Position numbers and translations under genes: made by a program. Below are positions 36,073 through 48,519 of a DNA stretch of 64,000 nucleotides, one piece after another. A model generated the notes under the pieces. That model had not been told where the DNA came from and searched no databases. It was given only the letters and a program-made list of their open reading frames with translations. The DNA is from Selaginella tamariscina. Its lineage: Eukaryota > Streptophyta > Lycopodiopsida > Selaginellales > Selaginellaceae. The first letter of the stretch is position 1; each line of letters begins with the position of its first letter. The DNA lies in NCBI GenBank assembly GCA_003024785.1, contig PUQB01000312.1:45836-109835 (forward strand), read 5' to 3'.

Positions 36073-38095
36073 ATGAAAAGCAGAATGGTTCATACAAGCA
36101 TACCTTCGCAGTCGAACGTAATGGAGGAGCTCAGAAATGGCAAACTAGACATAAAATCAACTGTGGAATTCATACTAAGATGCGACTGGCAAATGCTCCC
36201 AAAATCATATGGTATGCTCATAAAACAGATCACATCGTCAAATGCCTAGTAGAGGGAAACGCCTCCACGAGATACAAAAGCAGGCATAGACAAGAGACGT
36301 TCGTAGGAAACTTCTTATAGACATGTATGCCAAGTCGGGGCATCTAGAAGAGGCATATTCTGCATTTGAAACATTGCGGGAAAACGTATTCTCATGGAAA
36401 ACTCATTGCGGCAAATGCCCAAAATGGGCATCTACATGAAGCAAAGCATCTTTGACTGATGCCGGTTCGCGACACAGTTTCATGGGAGCTCCATGGTGGG
36501 AGCTACGCACAGTTTGAGCAAGGTGAGAAGTCTATCAGATTGTTTCGGGAGATGCATATGGAAGGTGCAAGCCAGACAGAATCACTACATGAATTTGCTA
36601 GACGGTGTTGCTGATACACACTCAGTCGAAGTCGGGAAGCACGTGAACGATCTGATTGAGGAAGAGCAACTTCAGTTTTGATGTGAAGGTCGGGACTGCA
36701 CTTCTGAACATGTATGGGAAATGTGGGAGTTTGCAGGAATCAAGAGACTGTTTGACATAATGCCAGAGAAGAACTCGGTTTCGTGGAACGCCCTCTTGAC
36801 AGCATACGCCCAGAACGGGGATATGAACATGGCTAAGTGGGTGTTCACGAGTATGCCAGAAAGGAACGTTGTGTCATGGAGTGGTATGATTTCAGGATAT
36901 GTCCAAAATGGTCATCACAAAGAAGCCCTTGAGCTTTTACCACGTATGGACCAGGAAGGTATACAACCGAATGAGAATACTTTTATTGCAGTACTTGATG
37001 CTAGTGCGAGTCTATCAGCTCTGTCTGAAGGAAGAACACTACACGCTCGTGTGGAAGCGAGTGGTTTGATTTCGCTCCTCAAGATTGCGACTTGTGTGCT
37101 GGAAATGTATGGCAAGTGTGGTAAACTCAAAGAAGCTAGAGCAGTTTTCGATGGAATGGTTGCTGAGAAGAGCATTATCACTTGGAACGCAATGATCGGC
37201 TCTTATTCCCGGTTCGGTCACTGGAGAGAAGCCCTTCAACTCTTTCACATCATGGCTTGTGAAGGTATGTTTCCAACGTGGGTAACATTTATAAGCGTGC
37301 TTGTCTCCTGCAGTCATTCAGGGCTTATGAAACATGGAAAGAGGTACTTCACAACCATGAGAGGTGACTATGGCATAGAGCCGACCATAGAACATTATCA
37401 TTGCTTGATTGATCTCATTGGTCGGGCTGGGAGCCTTGCAGATGCAGAAGAGCTTATCAAGAACATGCCATTTCATGACGATGCAGTGTCTTGGGGTGAG
37501 CTTGTCGGTTCTTCGAGGATCCATGGGGATCTTTCAAAGTGTGAACTTGCTGCAGAGAATACATTTGAGATTGACCCCACGGATCCAGCACATGTGATAC
37601 TGTCAAATATGTACGCTGCAGCAGGGAAGCAAGCCTTAGTATGGAAGGTTAGAAGAGATATGAAGGAGAGGGGAGTAAAGAGCAGGCCCGGTTGCAGCTT
37701 CATCGAGGTGAACAACAAGGTGCACGAATTTCTTTCGGGGATACTTCACATCCATTGAACCGTAAAATCCGAGCAAAAACGGAAGAACTTCATGAGATGA
37801 TAGTGAAGTCTGAAGGATACGTACCAGATACAAAACAGGTTTTGCATGACGTCGATGAAGAGGTGAAAAAGAAAATGCTATGTTTTCACAGCGAGAAGAT
37901 GGCTATTGCACTTGGTGTGCTTGTTACCAAAGCAGGAACACCGCTGAGGGTTGTCAAGAACCTCCGTGTTTGTTTGGATTGTCACACTTTACTAAGTTGG
38001 TCTCCAAGTGCCTCGGAAGAGAGATCATTATGAGGGATACTAACAGGTTCCATTCGTTCAAGGATGGAGTGTGTTCTTGCGGGGATTATTGGTAA
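36073..38095 (+). pseudogene. PPR-DYW protein (copy B)
   Basis: DYW-type PPR proteins edit C to U in organelle RNA; the DYW domain is a zinc-dependent cytidine deaminase. From MKSRMVHTSIPSQSN (36073) motifs run through a long open frame (36721-37758: MPERNVVSWSGMISGYVQNG, MYGKCGKLKEARAVFDGM, YHCLIDLIGRAGSLADAEEL), the E/E+ region (SWGELVGSSRIHGD, GCSFIEVNNKVHEF), then the DYW domain with HSEKMAIA, the CLDCHT zinc site and a perfect GDYW ending before TAA at 38093-38095. Frame shifts occur several times before 36720, near 37740 and near 37995. All catalytic residues (HxE, CxxC) are readable, so either decay is very recent or these are indel errors. It is essentially intronless. The stop lies 2 bp from the stop of the opposing PPR gene. 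Confidence 0.85.
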
Positions 38096-38097
38096 AT

Positions 38098-40914
38098 CTA
38101 ACTCTCATTTTCTTCAGCAGCAAGATACAAGTTAGAGAGCAGTACATAAGAACTAGAGCACTGTGAACCGAGGTCCAGGAGACACCTTGCAGCACTTTCT
38201 CCCCTTTCAAAGTCTCTATGCAACCCGCATGCTCCCAACAAGGTACTCCACGTCAGGTCCTTCGGCTCGTAAGGCATGACACTTGCAAGCTCCTCTGCCT
38301 CTTTGGTCCACCCGGCTCTCCCCAAAACCTCGACCATACACTCGTAATGATCCAGCATAGGTTGCACACCAAAGTCAGCCACCATTGACTGAAACACCCT
38401 CGTCGTCAACTCGGGTTGACCAGTCATAACCATGAGCAAACTAATGAAAGTGATGCCATCCGGCATAACACCTTCCTGTACCATTCTCTTACAAAGTTGA
38501 AGGGTTTCACCTGTGTCCGAGTGGTGAGAATATGCTGTTATCATCGCCGTCCACGAAACGTACGTCCTCCTAGTCCCCAGTCTTTCAAAAACGCCTCTTG
38601 CAATCTCAATCCTGCCACATTTTGCATACATATTAAGCAACCCGGTGGCACCGAACACTCCGAGCTCGGACTCCTTGACGCTCTCGTGTATAGCCATTCC
38701 CTCAGCGAGAGCTCCCAAGCTAGCACATGCTCCAAACACTGTCGCATAAAGGATCCCGTCTGGCTTCAGTCCCTCATCCATTGTATAATACAAGTCTAGT
38801 GCCTCGCGGGGCATCCCTTCCTGTTCATAAGCTGATATCATGATCGTCCACGAGACGATGGTTCGTATCTTCATGGAGTCAAACACCTCTCTTGCAAGTT
38901 CGACCCGTCCAGATCGTGAATACATATTCATCAGCCCATCTTGTACAGGACGAAGATTGTCATACCCGTTGCTTTTAACTTCTGCATGTATTCTTTGGCC
39001 TTCACTTAAACTATAGCAAACACTCAACACGAGCCCATATGTCACTGCTACGGGTTTCCATCCACTGAGTTGCATGTTCCTCAAGGTTCGGAGTGCCTCT
39101 TCCCCACAATCGTTCTTCACATAAGATGCGACCAATCCAAACCAAGGAGTGACCGAGGAACACCGTGAAACTTCATCAAACACCTTCCTTGCAAGGTCCA
39201 GCCTTCCACAATCACTATACATGTTCAGAAGTGAAACATGCACCTCTATGTTATCTCTCAACTCGAGGCTCTCCCTCACAACTTGATGTATCCTCCTACC
39301 TTCTTGAACATCTCCGAGCAACGAACATGTATGTAGCACACTGCTAATGCAAATCTCAGTAACCTCAATTCCCTTCTCCCGCTGCATAACACGGAACAAG
39401 TCTAGAGCCTCGCGGCCACATTCATTTTGTGTGTATGAGATCATTGCGTTCCAAGACACAGAGTCTCTCGTTATGTGATCGAATATCTTCTTAGCAGCAT
39501 GAACATCACCACAGCGACCATACATGCTTATCAATGCGTTCATAAGCCTGACCTCTTTTCCACATGAAGGAGTCCTCTCAATCTCCATATGAATCTCTCG
39601 ACCAGTGTCTATATCCTTCGGACCTGTACATGCGATGAGTACAGCGCAATATGTTGCAGCTTCGGGAATAATCTCTTTGAAGAGCATCTCCTTGTAGAGC
39701 TCAATAGCTTCTTTCCTCTTCCATGCTGAGATAGTGCATTAATCATGACGTTGTAAGCCACCACAGTCTTCATTTTCATCTCGTCGAACAACTCTTTCAC
39801 AGCTTCCACCTTGCCCCCTTTTGCATACATGTTCATGAGAGCTGTGCGGAGAAACACACTTAGTTTAACGCCTTCCTTGACAATCCTTGCATGTATATCC
39901 ATCCCTCTTCTCAAGTCCTGGAGCCCCGAGCATGCATGAATAGCTGTCATGTACGTGGATGTCGATGCTCTGAACAGCTTGATCATTGTCTCGTACAACT
40001 CTATAGCAAGATGGTTCTTACCATGGTGAACATAGACGGACATCATGGAGTTCCAGGTAACCTCGTTCTTGTTTTCGATAGAATCAAAGACTCTACGTGA
40101 AATTTGAAGTTCCCCGCACTTGCCAAACATGTTCACGGCTGCAGTATCTATCACTGTGTCTCTAAGGTGTTTACCCCGGTCGTAAACTCTCCTACCTTCC
40201 TCAAGTTCACCCAAGTTAGCACATACTCCAAGATGCTAGATACTGTGACAAAATCCGGCTCCAAGTCCATTCTCTTGTAAACCTCCAGCGCCTCCTTGTG
40301 ATGTCCATTATGGGCATATGCGACAATCATTGCGTTCCACAGTCCTGTTTCCTGCTTAGCGCTCTTTTCAAAGACTTCTTTAGATCGCTGTAAAGCAACA
40401 CATTTCCCGTACATGCTAATGAGTGCCTTCTGAACAATCGGGCTGTTTTCTCGACGAAAATGAACTGCTTTCTTATGTACTTCGATGCCCAGTTCTAAAG
40501 CTTCATTAGCTGCACAAGCGTTAGCCAAGCTCGCAAGAGCGTACCCATCGGGGATACCCGTTGCGATATCATCCTGTGGAAGACTTCAAAAGTCTTCGCA
40601 ATGTCCCTTTGTTGGGCATATGCCCGAAGGAGTAAGTTCCATGAAGAAGGTTTTCTGATGGGAAGGCTATCGAATACCGCTTTTGCATCTGATATGCTTC
40701 CGCATTTTCCGAACATTTGCACCAGAAGCTCCCCGAGTAGCTGATTGTTCGAGTAACCTGTGGAGTTCATGTGTTGCTGCACAAGCTTCCCATGTGCCAG
40801 AGATCTCGCATTGCCACATTCGTGGATTAGAGTGTTGTAGGCACTGAAAAGCTTGCCCGGTTTCTGGTGGTTGAGGTGTTCCACAGCCTCGTCTAGTGTT
40901 CTCCACAATCCCAT
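38098..40914 (-). pseudogene. Large PPR protein, truncated in its E region
   Basis: A minus-strand intronless PPR gene of about 930 codons, from MGLWRTLDEAVEHLNHQKPG at 40914. It has well over twenty P, L and S motifs (GELLVQMFGKCGSISDAKAV, VSWTIMISAYEQEGMPREAL, MNMYAKGGKVEAVKELFDEM) and then DHYECMVEVLGRAGWTKEAEEL and an E-motif start (SSYVLLSNLYLAAEENES) before TAG at 38098-38100. The frame changes three times, near 40510, 40190 and 39700; between these the frames are long and clean. The E motif is cut short: no E+ or DYW follows, and the normal continuation after NLYLAAE is replaced by the DNA that ends the opposing DYW gene. Organelle RNA binding is the family role; the target cannot be inferred here. 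Confidence 0.85.
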
Positions 40915-41215
40915 CTGTTCTATTAATTTCCAAATTAACCCCTAAACCGTCAACATCGTATTTTATACGCATTTGTAAAACGATTTGATATATTCTCATT
41001 TATGTACACGTACATGCATTCTCGATGGGGTTCTGCATAACTGGACGGCAAGATTAGTAGTGAACCCAATGACAACAAACTATCATCGTTTTTATTACTA
41101 GAGATTTTGTTTTTCAATTTCAAAGATTTAATTTATTAATCAATGCTTTTCAAATTGTGTTCTATGTACAGATGTAATTTTAATTTATCTCTAAAGAATC
41201 TTTTGATCCTCCCGC
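40915..41215. other. Divergent intergenic region
   Basis: 300 bp between the PPR gene (-) and the O-fucosyltransferase-like gene (+), AT-rich near 41090-41200. It presumably holds both promoters; no defined motif is seen. Confidence 0.5.
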
Positions 41216-42501
41216 AGAGGCCTGGAAGCAGGTGACTGCGAGCATGAAAGGTTTTGTCGGTCGGCTTTCAATCTCAGGAATTGCTCTTCTCATTTGCATG
41301 CCCTCCCCTTTCTCGCAAGTTCATAGAGATGGCCTTGTCTTCCAATCTGCCAATATCGATGTGACGCGCTTTGGCTGAGCCCGTCTTCATCCGGATGGAG
41401 ACCTTCATCTGTTCCAAGGTCTTTCTGGCCTGCACCTCCGAGGAAAACCAATGGTTATCTGCTTGTCCGCTGGAACGGAGGTCTTAATCAACAGCGCAGT
41501 GCTATATGTAATGCGGTTCTGGCAGCAAGGATCATGAAAGCAACTCTGTTTCTACCTGTGCTGGACACCAACTCTTTTCTTTCTGGAATGACAAGGCGGC
41601 TTCCCGGGTATATACGATGTTGAGCACTTCATCAAATCCCTCAAGAATGACGTTAAAATCGTCGAGTCCCTTCCAAGTACCGTCATCGCCGACAAGAAGA
41701 AGAAAAAGCTCAAACCTTTCCAGCTTAAGTCACCACGGGATGCAGATCCGAGCTAGTACGAGACCATAGCACTAGAGAAGATGAAGGAATATGGGGCTAT
41801 ATATCTAACACCTTTCTCGCATCGGCTGGCTGAAGAGATTGGTAATCCAGAGTATCATTAGATGCCGCGTTAATTTTCATGCACTTCGTTTCAAGCCGGA
41901 GATTATGCAACTCAGCAACCAGATTGTCAGTGCCGAGGGACATTTCATGGCGATCCACCTCCGTTTTGAGATGGACATGCTTGCATTTGCAGGCTGCATT
42001 GACATATTCAACAAGAGATTCTGAAGAAATACAGGGAGCAGAACTTCGCATAGAAGCGATTTGTTTATGACGAGCGGAAACTAATAGGAAAATTCCCTTA
42101 ACACCTGAAGAAGTTGGCGTCATCCTCCGTGCTATCGGATTCGACAACTCCACATGCATCTACCTTGCTGCTGGTGACACTTTCGGAGGTGAAAGGTTTA
42201 TGAAACCACTGAGGAGTATATTTCCACATTTGGAGAATCGGTCACCGTGGCAGGACCTGAAGAGCTGGAAGCTGTCAAAGCTGAGGACAGAGGATTGTTG
42301 GGATCGGCAGTTGATTACATGGTCCGCCTCTTGTCCGACATATTTATGCCCACGTATGACGGCCCCAGCAACTTTGCCAACAATCTCCTCGGGCACAGGC
42401 TGTATTACGGTTTCCGTACTTCCATACAGCCCAACAGGAAGGCATTGGCTCCTATTTTCGTGGCTCGGAAGAAGGGATACGCATCCAACTTTGAGAAGTA
42501 A
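41216..42501 (+). pseudogene. Plant O-fucosyltransferase-like (DUF246) protein
   Basis: The family comprises Golgi type II membrane glycosyltransferases using GDP-fucose. Visible in order: an EAWKQVTASMKGFVGRLS stretch and hydrophobic GIALLICMPSP (about 41216-41320); [19 protein letters not shown] (about 41475-41540); [67 protein letters not shown] (the H-LR-E core, about 41940-42000); LTPEEVGVILRAIGFDNST; YLAAGDTFGGERFMKPL; SAVDYMVRLLSDIFMPTYDG; FANNLLGHRLYYGFRTS; stop at 42501. These are the landmark blocks of the family in correct order over about 430 codons. Frame changes occur at several places (for example near 41420, 41600, 42025 and 42240), mostly single bases. There is no intron that I can see. 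Confidence 0.85.
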
Positions 42502-42674
42502 ATTTGAGATAAGTTTTGTTTCTCAAATTTCATTAGAAAATAAAAATGATTTAAAATAAAATTAAAAATATTATCTCTTGATTTATTTTACAAAATAGTC
42601 CATGAAATTAAGGAGCAAACCTTTGTGATTAGCATATAAAATTTGAAAAACAAACTTTAATATTCATATGTAAG

Positions 42675-42707
<33 letters not shown>

Positions 42708-45700
42708 GCATATATATATTTTAATATTATAGTGAAAAAATTTATATATTAAAAAGTCATAATATTAAGGAAGACAATCTATTCAAGTCATAGGCAATAA
42801 TAATTCTGCATCTTCTTCATCATCCACATTACCATTGTTCAATAGTACATGTGATTGCTCCACACTATTTAAAACAGAAAATTAGAAATTATAATTTAAA
42901 ATATAAATATTTACCTTGTCTAACTTTGGAAATTATTTTTAACTTATAATTCTTAAACATGGTTATAATAAATTCTTGTTACTACACGACGTCGTTCAGC
43001 CTTTGTGGGTTTTTAATGATAATTTACTGCCTGAAATATTATAAAGATTTAAAATTTTATAGTACATATATAACATTATAATATGTTGATGTTAACATTA
43101 TTAAAAAGTAAAATATATATATAATAATTACCTTAAGAGAATTTTTTAAAAGACATGTAAAACACACACACACACACACTTGTAATGGTAGAAATCGAAC
43201 ATTACATAATCTCTCTCTATATAAATTAATATAACATGTTAAATAAATGCTACATAATCTATATATACAAACTACACCACACAATGTAAGGGCAGAAACA
43301 AAACAAGTCGTATAAATATATATGTGTACATTTCTTTAGTTTCATAAACATATATTAAGATATTTATGTACAAACAATAACAATGTATAGTGTATCAATA
43401 AAACTTATATATATTAAGTATATTTTAAAAAACATAATATTATAATGCATTATAATAAATTACTTACAAATTTTAAAACAATCTCAACCCAACCCCTTCA
43501 TGTATTAATTTTGTTTGGTGATCAAATTTATTACATCTTTTAAGAAATACTCCCAATCATTAAGTTCATAATCACCTTGATACACTTACCCTTATGTGCA
43601 ATTTTTCTGTCTCTTATTCTTAATATGAATACATGCGTAAATGTTGATGTATAAAAAATCCAATTATTTAAGTGCCATATTGTTTATCAAAAGCACAAAC
43701 CGTAGTAGCTTTAATAATATTATTTCTCTTATTTCAAGTTCTATATGAATATGAAATGCATTACTAATAATTATTCTCATTTATTCATAATTGATTTACC
43801 ATTATTATTAAATAACATTTTGACACTTTCATATATCATTTAACCAAATCGATTGCGACTTAAGCTTTTGAGTAACACCCGCTTCAAGGAAATAAAAACT
43901 TTGTTGTTCTAGAACATTGTAATATGTTTGAATAATAAAAATAAATAAAACCTTAAAGAATAAAAGAATATCACATCATTATGTGGGACATGCAAAACAA
44001 AATAAAATATATTATAAGATTAAAAATAAAAATAAATGATTTATTATCGCATTATCTTATGTTATGTAGTCATCGAAATCAGACGTTTTTAATAAGGCTT
44101 ATAAATCAATTATAAAAAGATTAAAAATATCAAATGCCATTGAATATTTAATTTTAATATTACATAAGTTTTATTGACTAATTAAAGTATATTATAATCT
44201 TAAAGTACAACCATGTCATAATATATATACATATGTGACTTATATATGATAGTGAAAACATTCTCTGCAAATGCATATATGTGTACACAAGCAACAACAA
44301 ATTCATTTACTATATTATTATTATCTTATTTTAATAATTTCAGAAGCTAATAATAAATTAATTTGGTGAAATAAATTTAATTTTATTACTTAACTTCTTT
44401 TATTATTATATTAAGTAGTAACGATGAATTTAATGAAATTAATATTATAAAGAAGAATGAGATATAAAAGAAATTTAATGTATAAATAGGAGGTTTATAA
44501 AATAATGGGAATATACACATACTAAATGCACATGTATTGTATTAGAAACATATATGCAATAGAAATTATATTTATTATATTAATTAAAAAATAAATGTCT
44601 ATATATATGTATATGTTTATGATGCACATGTACTAGATAAGCAAACATTTACTATATGCACATTTACTATTATAATATATATACACACACATATATATGT
44701 TTCTTTAATTATGCATATGAACTCATCTCGTTCATTTTCATTGAAAATTATATAGCTTATGACTTAGTATCATTTTTTATCCACATGTTTGATTGGTGTT
44801 TATGGTTTTTCCTAATTTAATCTATTTTAAAGTTTATTTTTTTTACTAATAACAACTTTGTTAAATTGATCACCATGTTTTAATACTTACGTACGGAACA
44901 AGTAAATATGTTATCTTTAAATTTGTTAAGTATTCCAACTAATAAAATCTCTTCATTCCATATGGTTTATGTGCATTTTCATTCGAGTGTTGAAACATAT
45001 CTTCAAGTTGTGATTAATAATTTGAAACATTTATGGACATATGTAAGAGTTACTAATAAATTTAAGTTTATTAATGAATACAACTTCAACTTAAAGATAT
45101 TTTTTGTCTGACATGTTTAATTTATGTTTTCTTTATAGCTTATTTAAGGTTCACCATTATATTCATCGTATACAATACATTATTCATATAGATCATCATA
45201 AATTATAAAGTTCAATAGTTAACTAAAGTTTCATAATATATTAAAACTCATGACAACTAAAATATGGCTTTAGAAGTTAAACTTGCTTTCTACTAAGAAT
45301 AATAATTGTTAACAGAAACGTAATTTAAATTTATCAAATAATTATTACTAAAATGTAATGTAAATTTACCAAAATATTAACTAAAAAGAATAAGTACTTT
45401 TATAAAGTTTATACGGATTCACTCCATTCACAATCATTGTCAACTAATGGTTTATTGATTCTTGTTGTATATAGTAGTGGGTAACTTGTTACCTTCCCAG
45501 ATATCTAACTCAAAATTCTGTCAAGCAAAAAAACTGTAATGATCTTTGTAAATCAAAATAAGAAATTCAAAAAATAAAGATAATTCATATGTTTAATATT
45601 ATCTTTGTTTAAATTTGAATCTTTGTTGTTGTTTAATAAAAATACGTCAAGAAATTCGAGAATGCTTTATTACTAATGTTGTGATTAGCTTTAAATATTC

Positions 45701-46122
45701 AAAATAGTAAATAAGTCTTCAACTTTGTCTTATTACTGTTATTATATAACTTCTGACGATTTTCTATAGAGAATTCTCTATTGTTAATTTCTCAAGATTT
45801 TCTTTAAAGAATTCTCCATTGTTAAATAAACATCATCTTAACATCTCAGTAAAGCTATATTCATCCTCATTTGTTTTCATATTCATTTTCTTTAACGTTT
45901 GTTTTTGATCTGGTTAATTTTTGTAGTGTTCGTGCTATAAGTCTAACCAGCAGCTTAATCACGACTTGATAAGGTATTTATCTTATTCGTCAAATCACTT
46001 TGTTGTTTTGACACGGAACTCAACTGCAATCTACTCATGTAATTGTATTATGTATCATTATGATACAGTAAGATGGTATTCACTTACAGCTATTTTCTTT
46101 ATAGTTAAGAATTTCATCTGAG
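42502..46122. other. 3.6-kb AT-rich region without genes
   Basis: No ORF with protein-like composition on either strand. It contains a (CT)n(CA)n microsatellite at about 42673-42707 and a CA run at about 43163-43179. The last 65 bases (from about 46060) match 59930-59985 and form the left flank of the Harbinger insertion. Confidence 0.7.
42673..42707. repeat. (CT)n(CA)n compound microsatellite
   Basis: Same compound as in the P450 intron, here in intergenic DNA. Confidence 0.8.
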
Positions 46123-46125
46123 TCA

Positions 46126-46157
46126 GGGTCGTTTCGCACCACACTTAACTTAACTTA
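46126..46157 (+). repeat. Harbinger left terminal inverted repeat and subterminal motifs
   Basis: The TIR is followed to about 46380 by repeated TTAAGGG...GATTCGCA phrases (near 46180, 46215, 46265 and 46340). These are candidate binding sites for the Myb-like protein or the transposase. Confidence 0.85.
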
Positions 46158-46379
46158 GCATGCATAAGTTAAGTAAAAGTTAAGGGTGCATTTGATTCGC
46201 ACCAACTCTCCCTTAAAAAGAGAAGTTAAGGGTTTTGGATTCGTACCAACCCTTAACTTAAATTAAGGGAATTTGTTAAGGGCAATTGATTCGCACTCAT
46301 CAACCCTTAACCTTTTTACTTAAATTAAGGGATTGTGTTAAGGGCAATGGATTCGCATAGATACTTAAGTAAAAATATT

Positions 46380-47007
46380 AAGGGCCATGAATTCGAATAT
46401 TGCCCTTAATATAATATACTTTATATTTACATTTAAGTTAAGATTATTAACTTAATTATTTTTAATGAACTTAACATATCTACATTTCATATAACATTAT
46501 TATGTCAAGTTATAATAAATATTTTTAAATAATTTTCAATTTGCAATAAAAATCTATTTTCAATTTGTAATAAATATTTTTAACCACTTTAAAATATATT
46601 TATAATATTTATTATTTAAATAATATGTGCATCCTTAATTTTTATTAACATTTAAAGTAATTTTACTTATTATAAAAAATAAAAAATATGGTGAGATGAA
46701 ATTTATACTTATATATAATATTGTATATGGGTACATTCTATAGATAATTAAATTTTATATATTTTGGATATGTTTAAACAAGTAAAAACTTCATGAAAAA
46801 TATTATATATACATATGCATGTGCGTTAACATGTGTGTATACATGTATTTGCATTTCATTTTTATTTATTTAACAAAAAAATACTAAATATATTCTATTT
46901 CTAGTATACATCCTTTTTCATATTTCACGTTTATCTTTAACACATGATATTTATTGTGGTAAAACAAAAAATAATAATAAAGAAAACATAAATTAACAAT
47001 TTCCAAA
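46380..47007. other. AT-rich left arm of the Harbinger element
   Basis: Non-coding. The same sequence is retained in the nested derivative (about 51000-51380) up to the ttttggat at 46766, where the derivative's internal deletion begins. Confidence 0.7.
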
Positions 47008-48379
47008 TTAATGCCTAACAAATGGCGTCCCAAAAATAAGATGAGCTTCAAGAGCTGATCTAATAGTGCGAGCATGTGTAGTTACCTCACCAAGTTCTCG
47101 AGGATCTTGTGAAGGATCATCATACTCCACCCAATCTCCTCTTTCTTGACGTCGCCGAATTCTTCGCTCCCTTGCTCGTAAAGTTGCCTCATAATTCACT
47201 TCGCCCTCATCAATGAGGATATTGTGGAGAATAACACAAGCACTCACAGTATTCGGAATGTGTGGAAGGTGGACTCTCAACTTATAATCAAGGCAACGAA
47301 ATTTTTGCTTTAAAAGGCCAAATGCTTGCTCAACCACCAATCGTGCTTTAGTAAGCTCCTTGTTGAAAGTCTCCTGACCAAGATTAAGATGAACACCTAA
47401 GTTAAATATGTTATAAATATATTAACTTTACATGCCTGTGTATGGGACCATTAAAAATGGTTGTAATTGGTATCCTTTATCACCCACAATATAAGGCTTC
47501 ACGAAATCAACATGAGCAGCCTCCAAAGGTCCATGAAGATAAACCCCATCAATGATCTTTTGATGAAGTGAGCAATTCTTCCAAACTCGCATATCATGCA
47601 CGCTACCTGCAAATACCAAAACATTACACAAACATAATCAAAATGAATGTAACTTGCTCACCTGGCCATCCAGCATTCACATTTATAAACCTCTTACGTG
47701 CATCAACAACCCCTTGCACAATGATGCTATTCCGTTGCTTCCTGTCAAAGTAGTCCGTCCGGTCATTTGTAGAAGGTTGAAGTATCTCCACATGTGTGCA
47801 ATCTATGGCCCCCACAACATTTGGTAAATGAGTGTGTGTCACATCTTGGAACTCATGTGCCATCTCACGAACCTCATTTTCCGTCGATGGAAATGCCACC
47901 TTATACCAGAAACGTCGACAAATAGCTGCTGTCGTCTCTACAAACACAGCCATAACAGTCGAAGTTCCAATAGCAAACCTCTCACCAATGTCCATGTAGT
48001 CACTGTTTCTCACCATCTTCCAAAGTGTAGCTCCAACTCTAATATCCACTCGTACAGCTTCTCTGTAGTGGGTATCCTGCCTTGAGATGTCATCCTCTAA
48101 TACATTACAAATCATAACAAAGGTTCTCCGTGACATTCGAAGAAGTTTTATCCACCTCTCATCATCGTAGTGTGACATCATAAAAGTGTCCCACCATGCC
48201 TCACTCCGTAGTCGAACCCACTGTGAAGGAGAAGACCTATCAATTGCAGCTTGTGTTGACCTCCGCATGTACTGAACTACTGCATCATCATCATCTGAAT
48301 TGTCACGTTCTTCATCTTCAGCATCCGAATCAGAATCCGAGTCGTTCATGATGAATTGAACAAAAAAATCTCCAGCCAT
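47008..48379 (-). CDS. Harbinger DDE transposase (HARBI1-like), apparently intact
   Basis: Three exons: 48379-47662, 47606-47436 and 47396-47008. It starts MAGDFFVQFIMNDSDSD with an acidic N-terminus. The DDE_4 triad is readable: Asp in VVGAIDCTHVEI, Asp in GSVHDMRVW (at the exon 1/2 join GGATGGCCAG|GTAGC), and Glu in LVVEQAFGLLKQKF; VGDKGYQLQPFLMVPY is also typical. Intron 1 is 55 nt, GT-AG. Intron 2 is only 39 nt and uses a GC donor (ACAG|GCATGT...TTAG); with it the frame reads smoothly from VPYTG into VHLNLGQETFNKEL. No frame break is seen. An upstream untranslated exon probably begins near 48405 after tttttcag. The enzyme excises and reinserts the element together with the Myb-like partner encoded just upstream. 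Confidence 0.88.
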
Positions 48380-48519
48380 GGTCGAGGCTAATCCTATTAA
48401 ACGGTCCTGAAAAAATAATATAATCGATATTATAAATAACAAACAAAAATGCATTAACATAATTCAAATAAAAGCTTGCAAATGATAAATATATGAAACC
48501 TACATGCACCCATGCTAAT

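Larger units (their letters stand above)
28705..37130 (+). repeat. Segmental duplication, copy B
   Basis: Partner of 16226-25250. It is shorter mainly because two of three tandem Q-rich exons are absent. At its right end it runs on into a longer PPR-DYW gene, showing copy A is the truncated one. Confidence 0.9.

Noticed and set aside
46180-46380. Telomere-like TTAAGGG repeats
   Set aside because: The plant telomere unit is TTTAGGG in perfect tandem. These are spaced TTAAGGG phrases in transposon ends.
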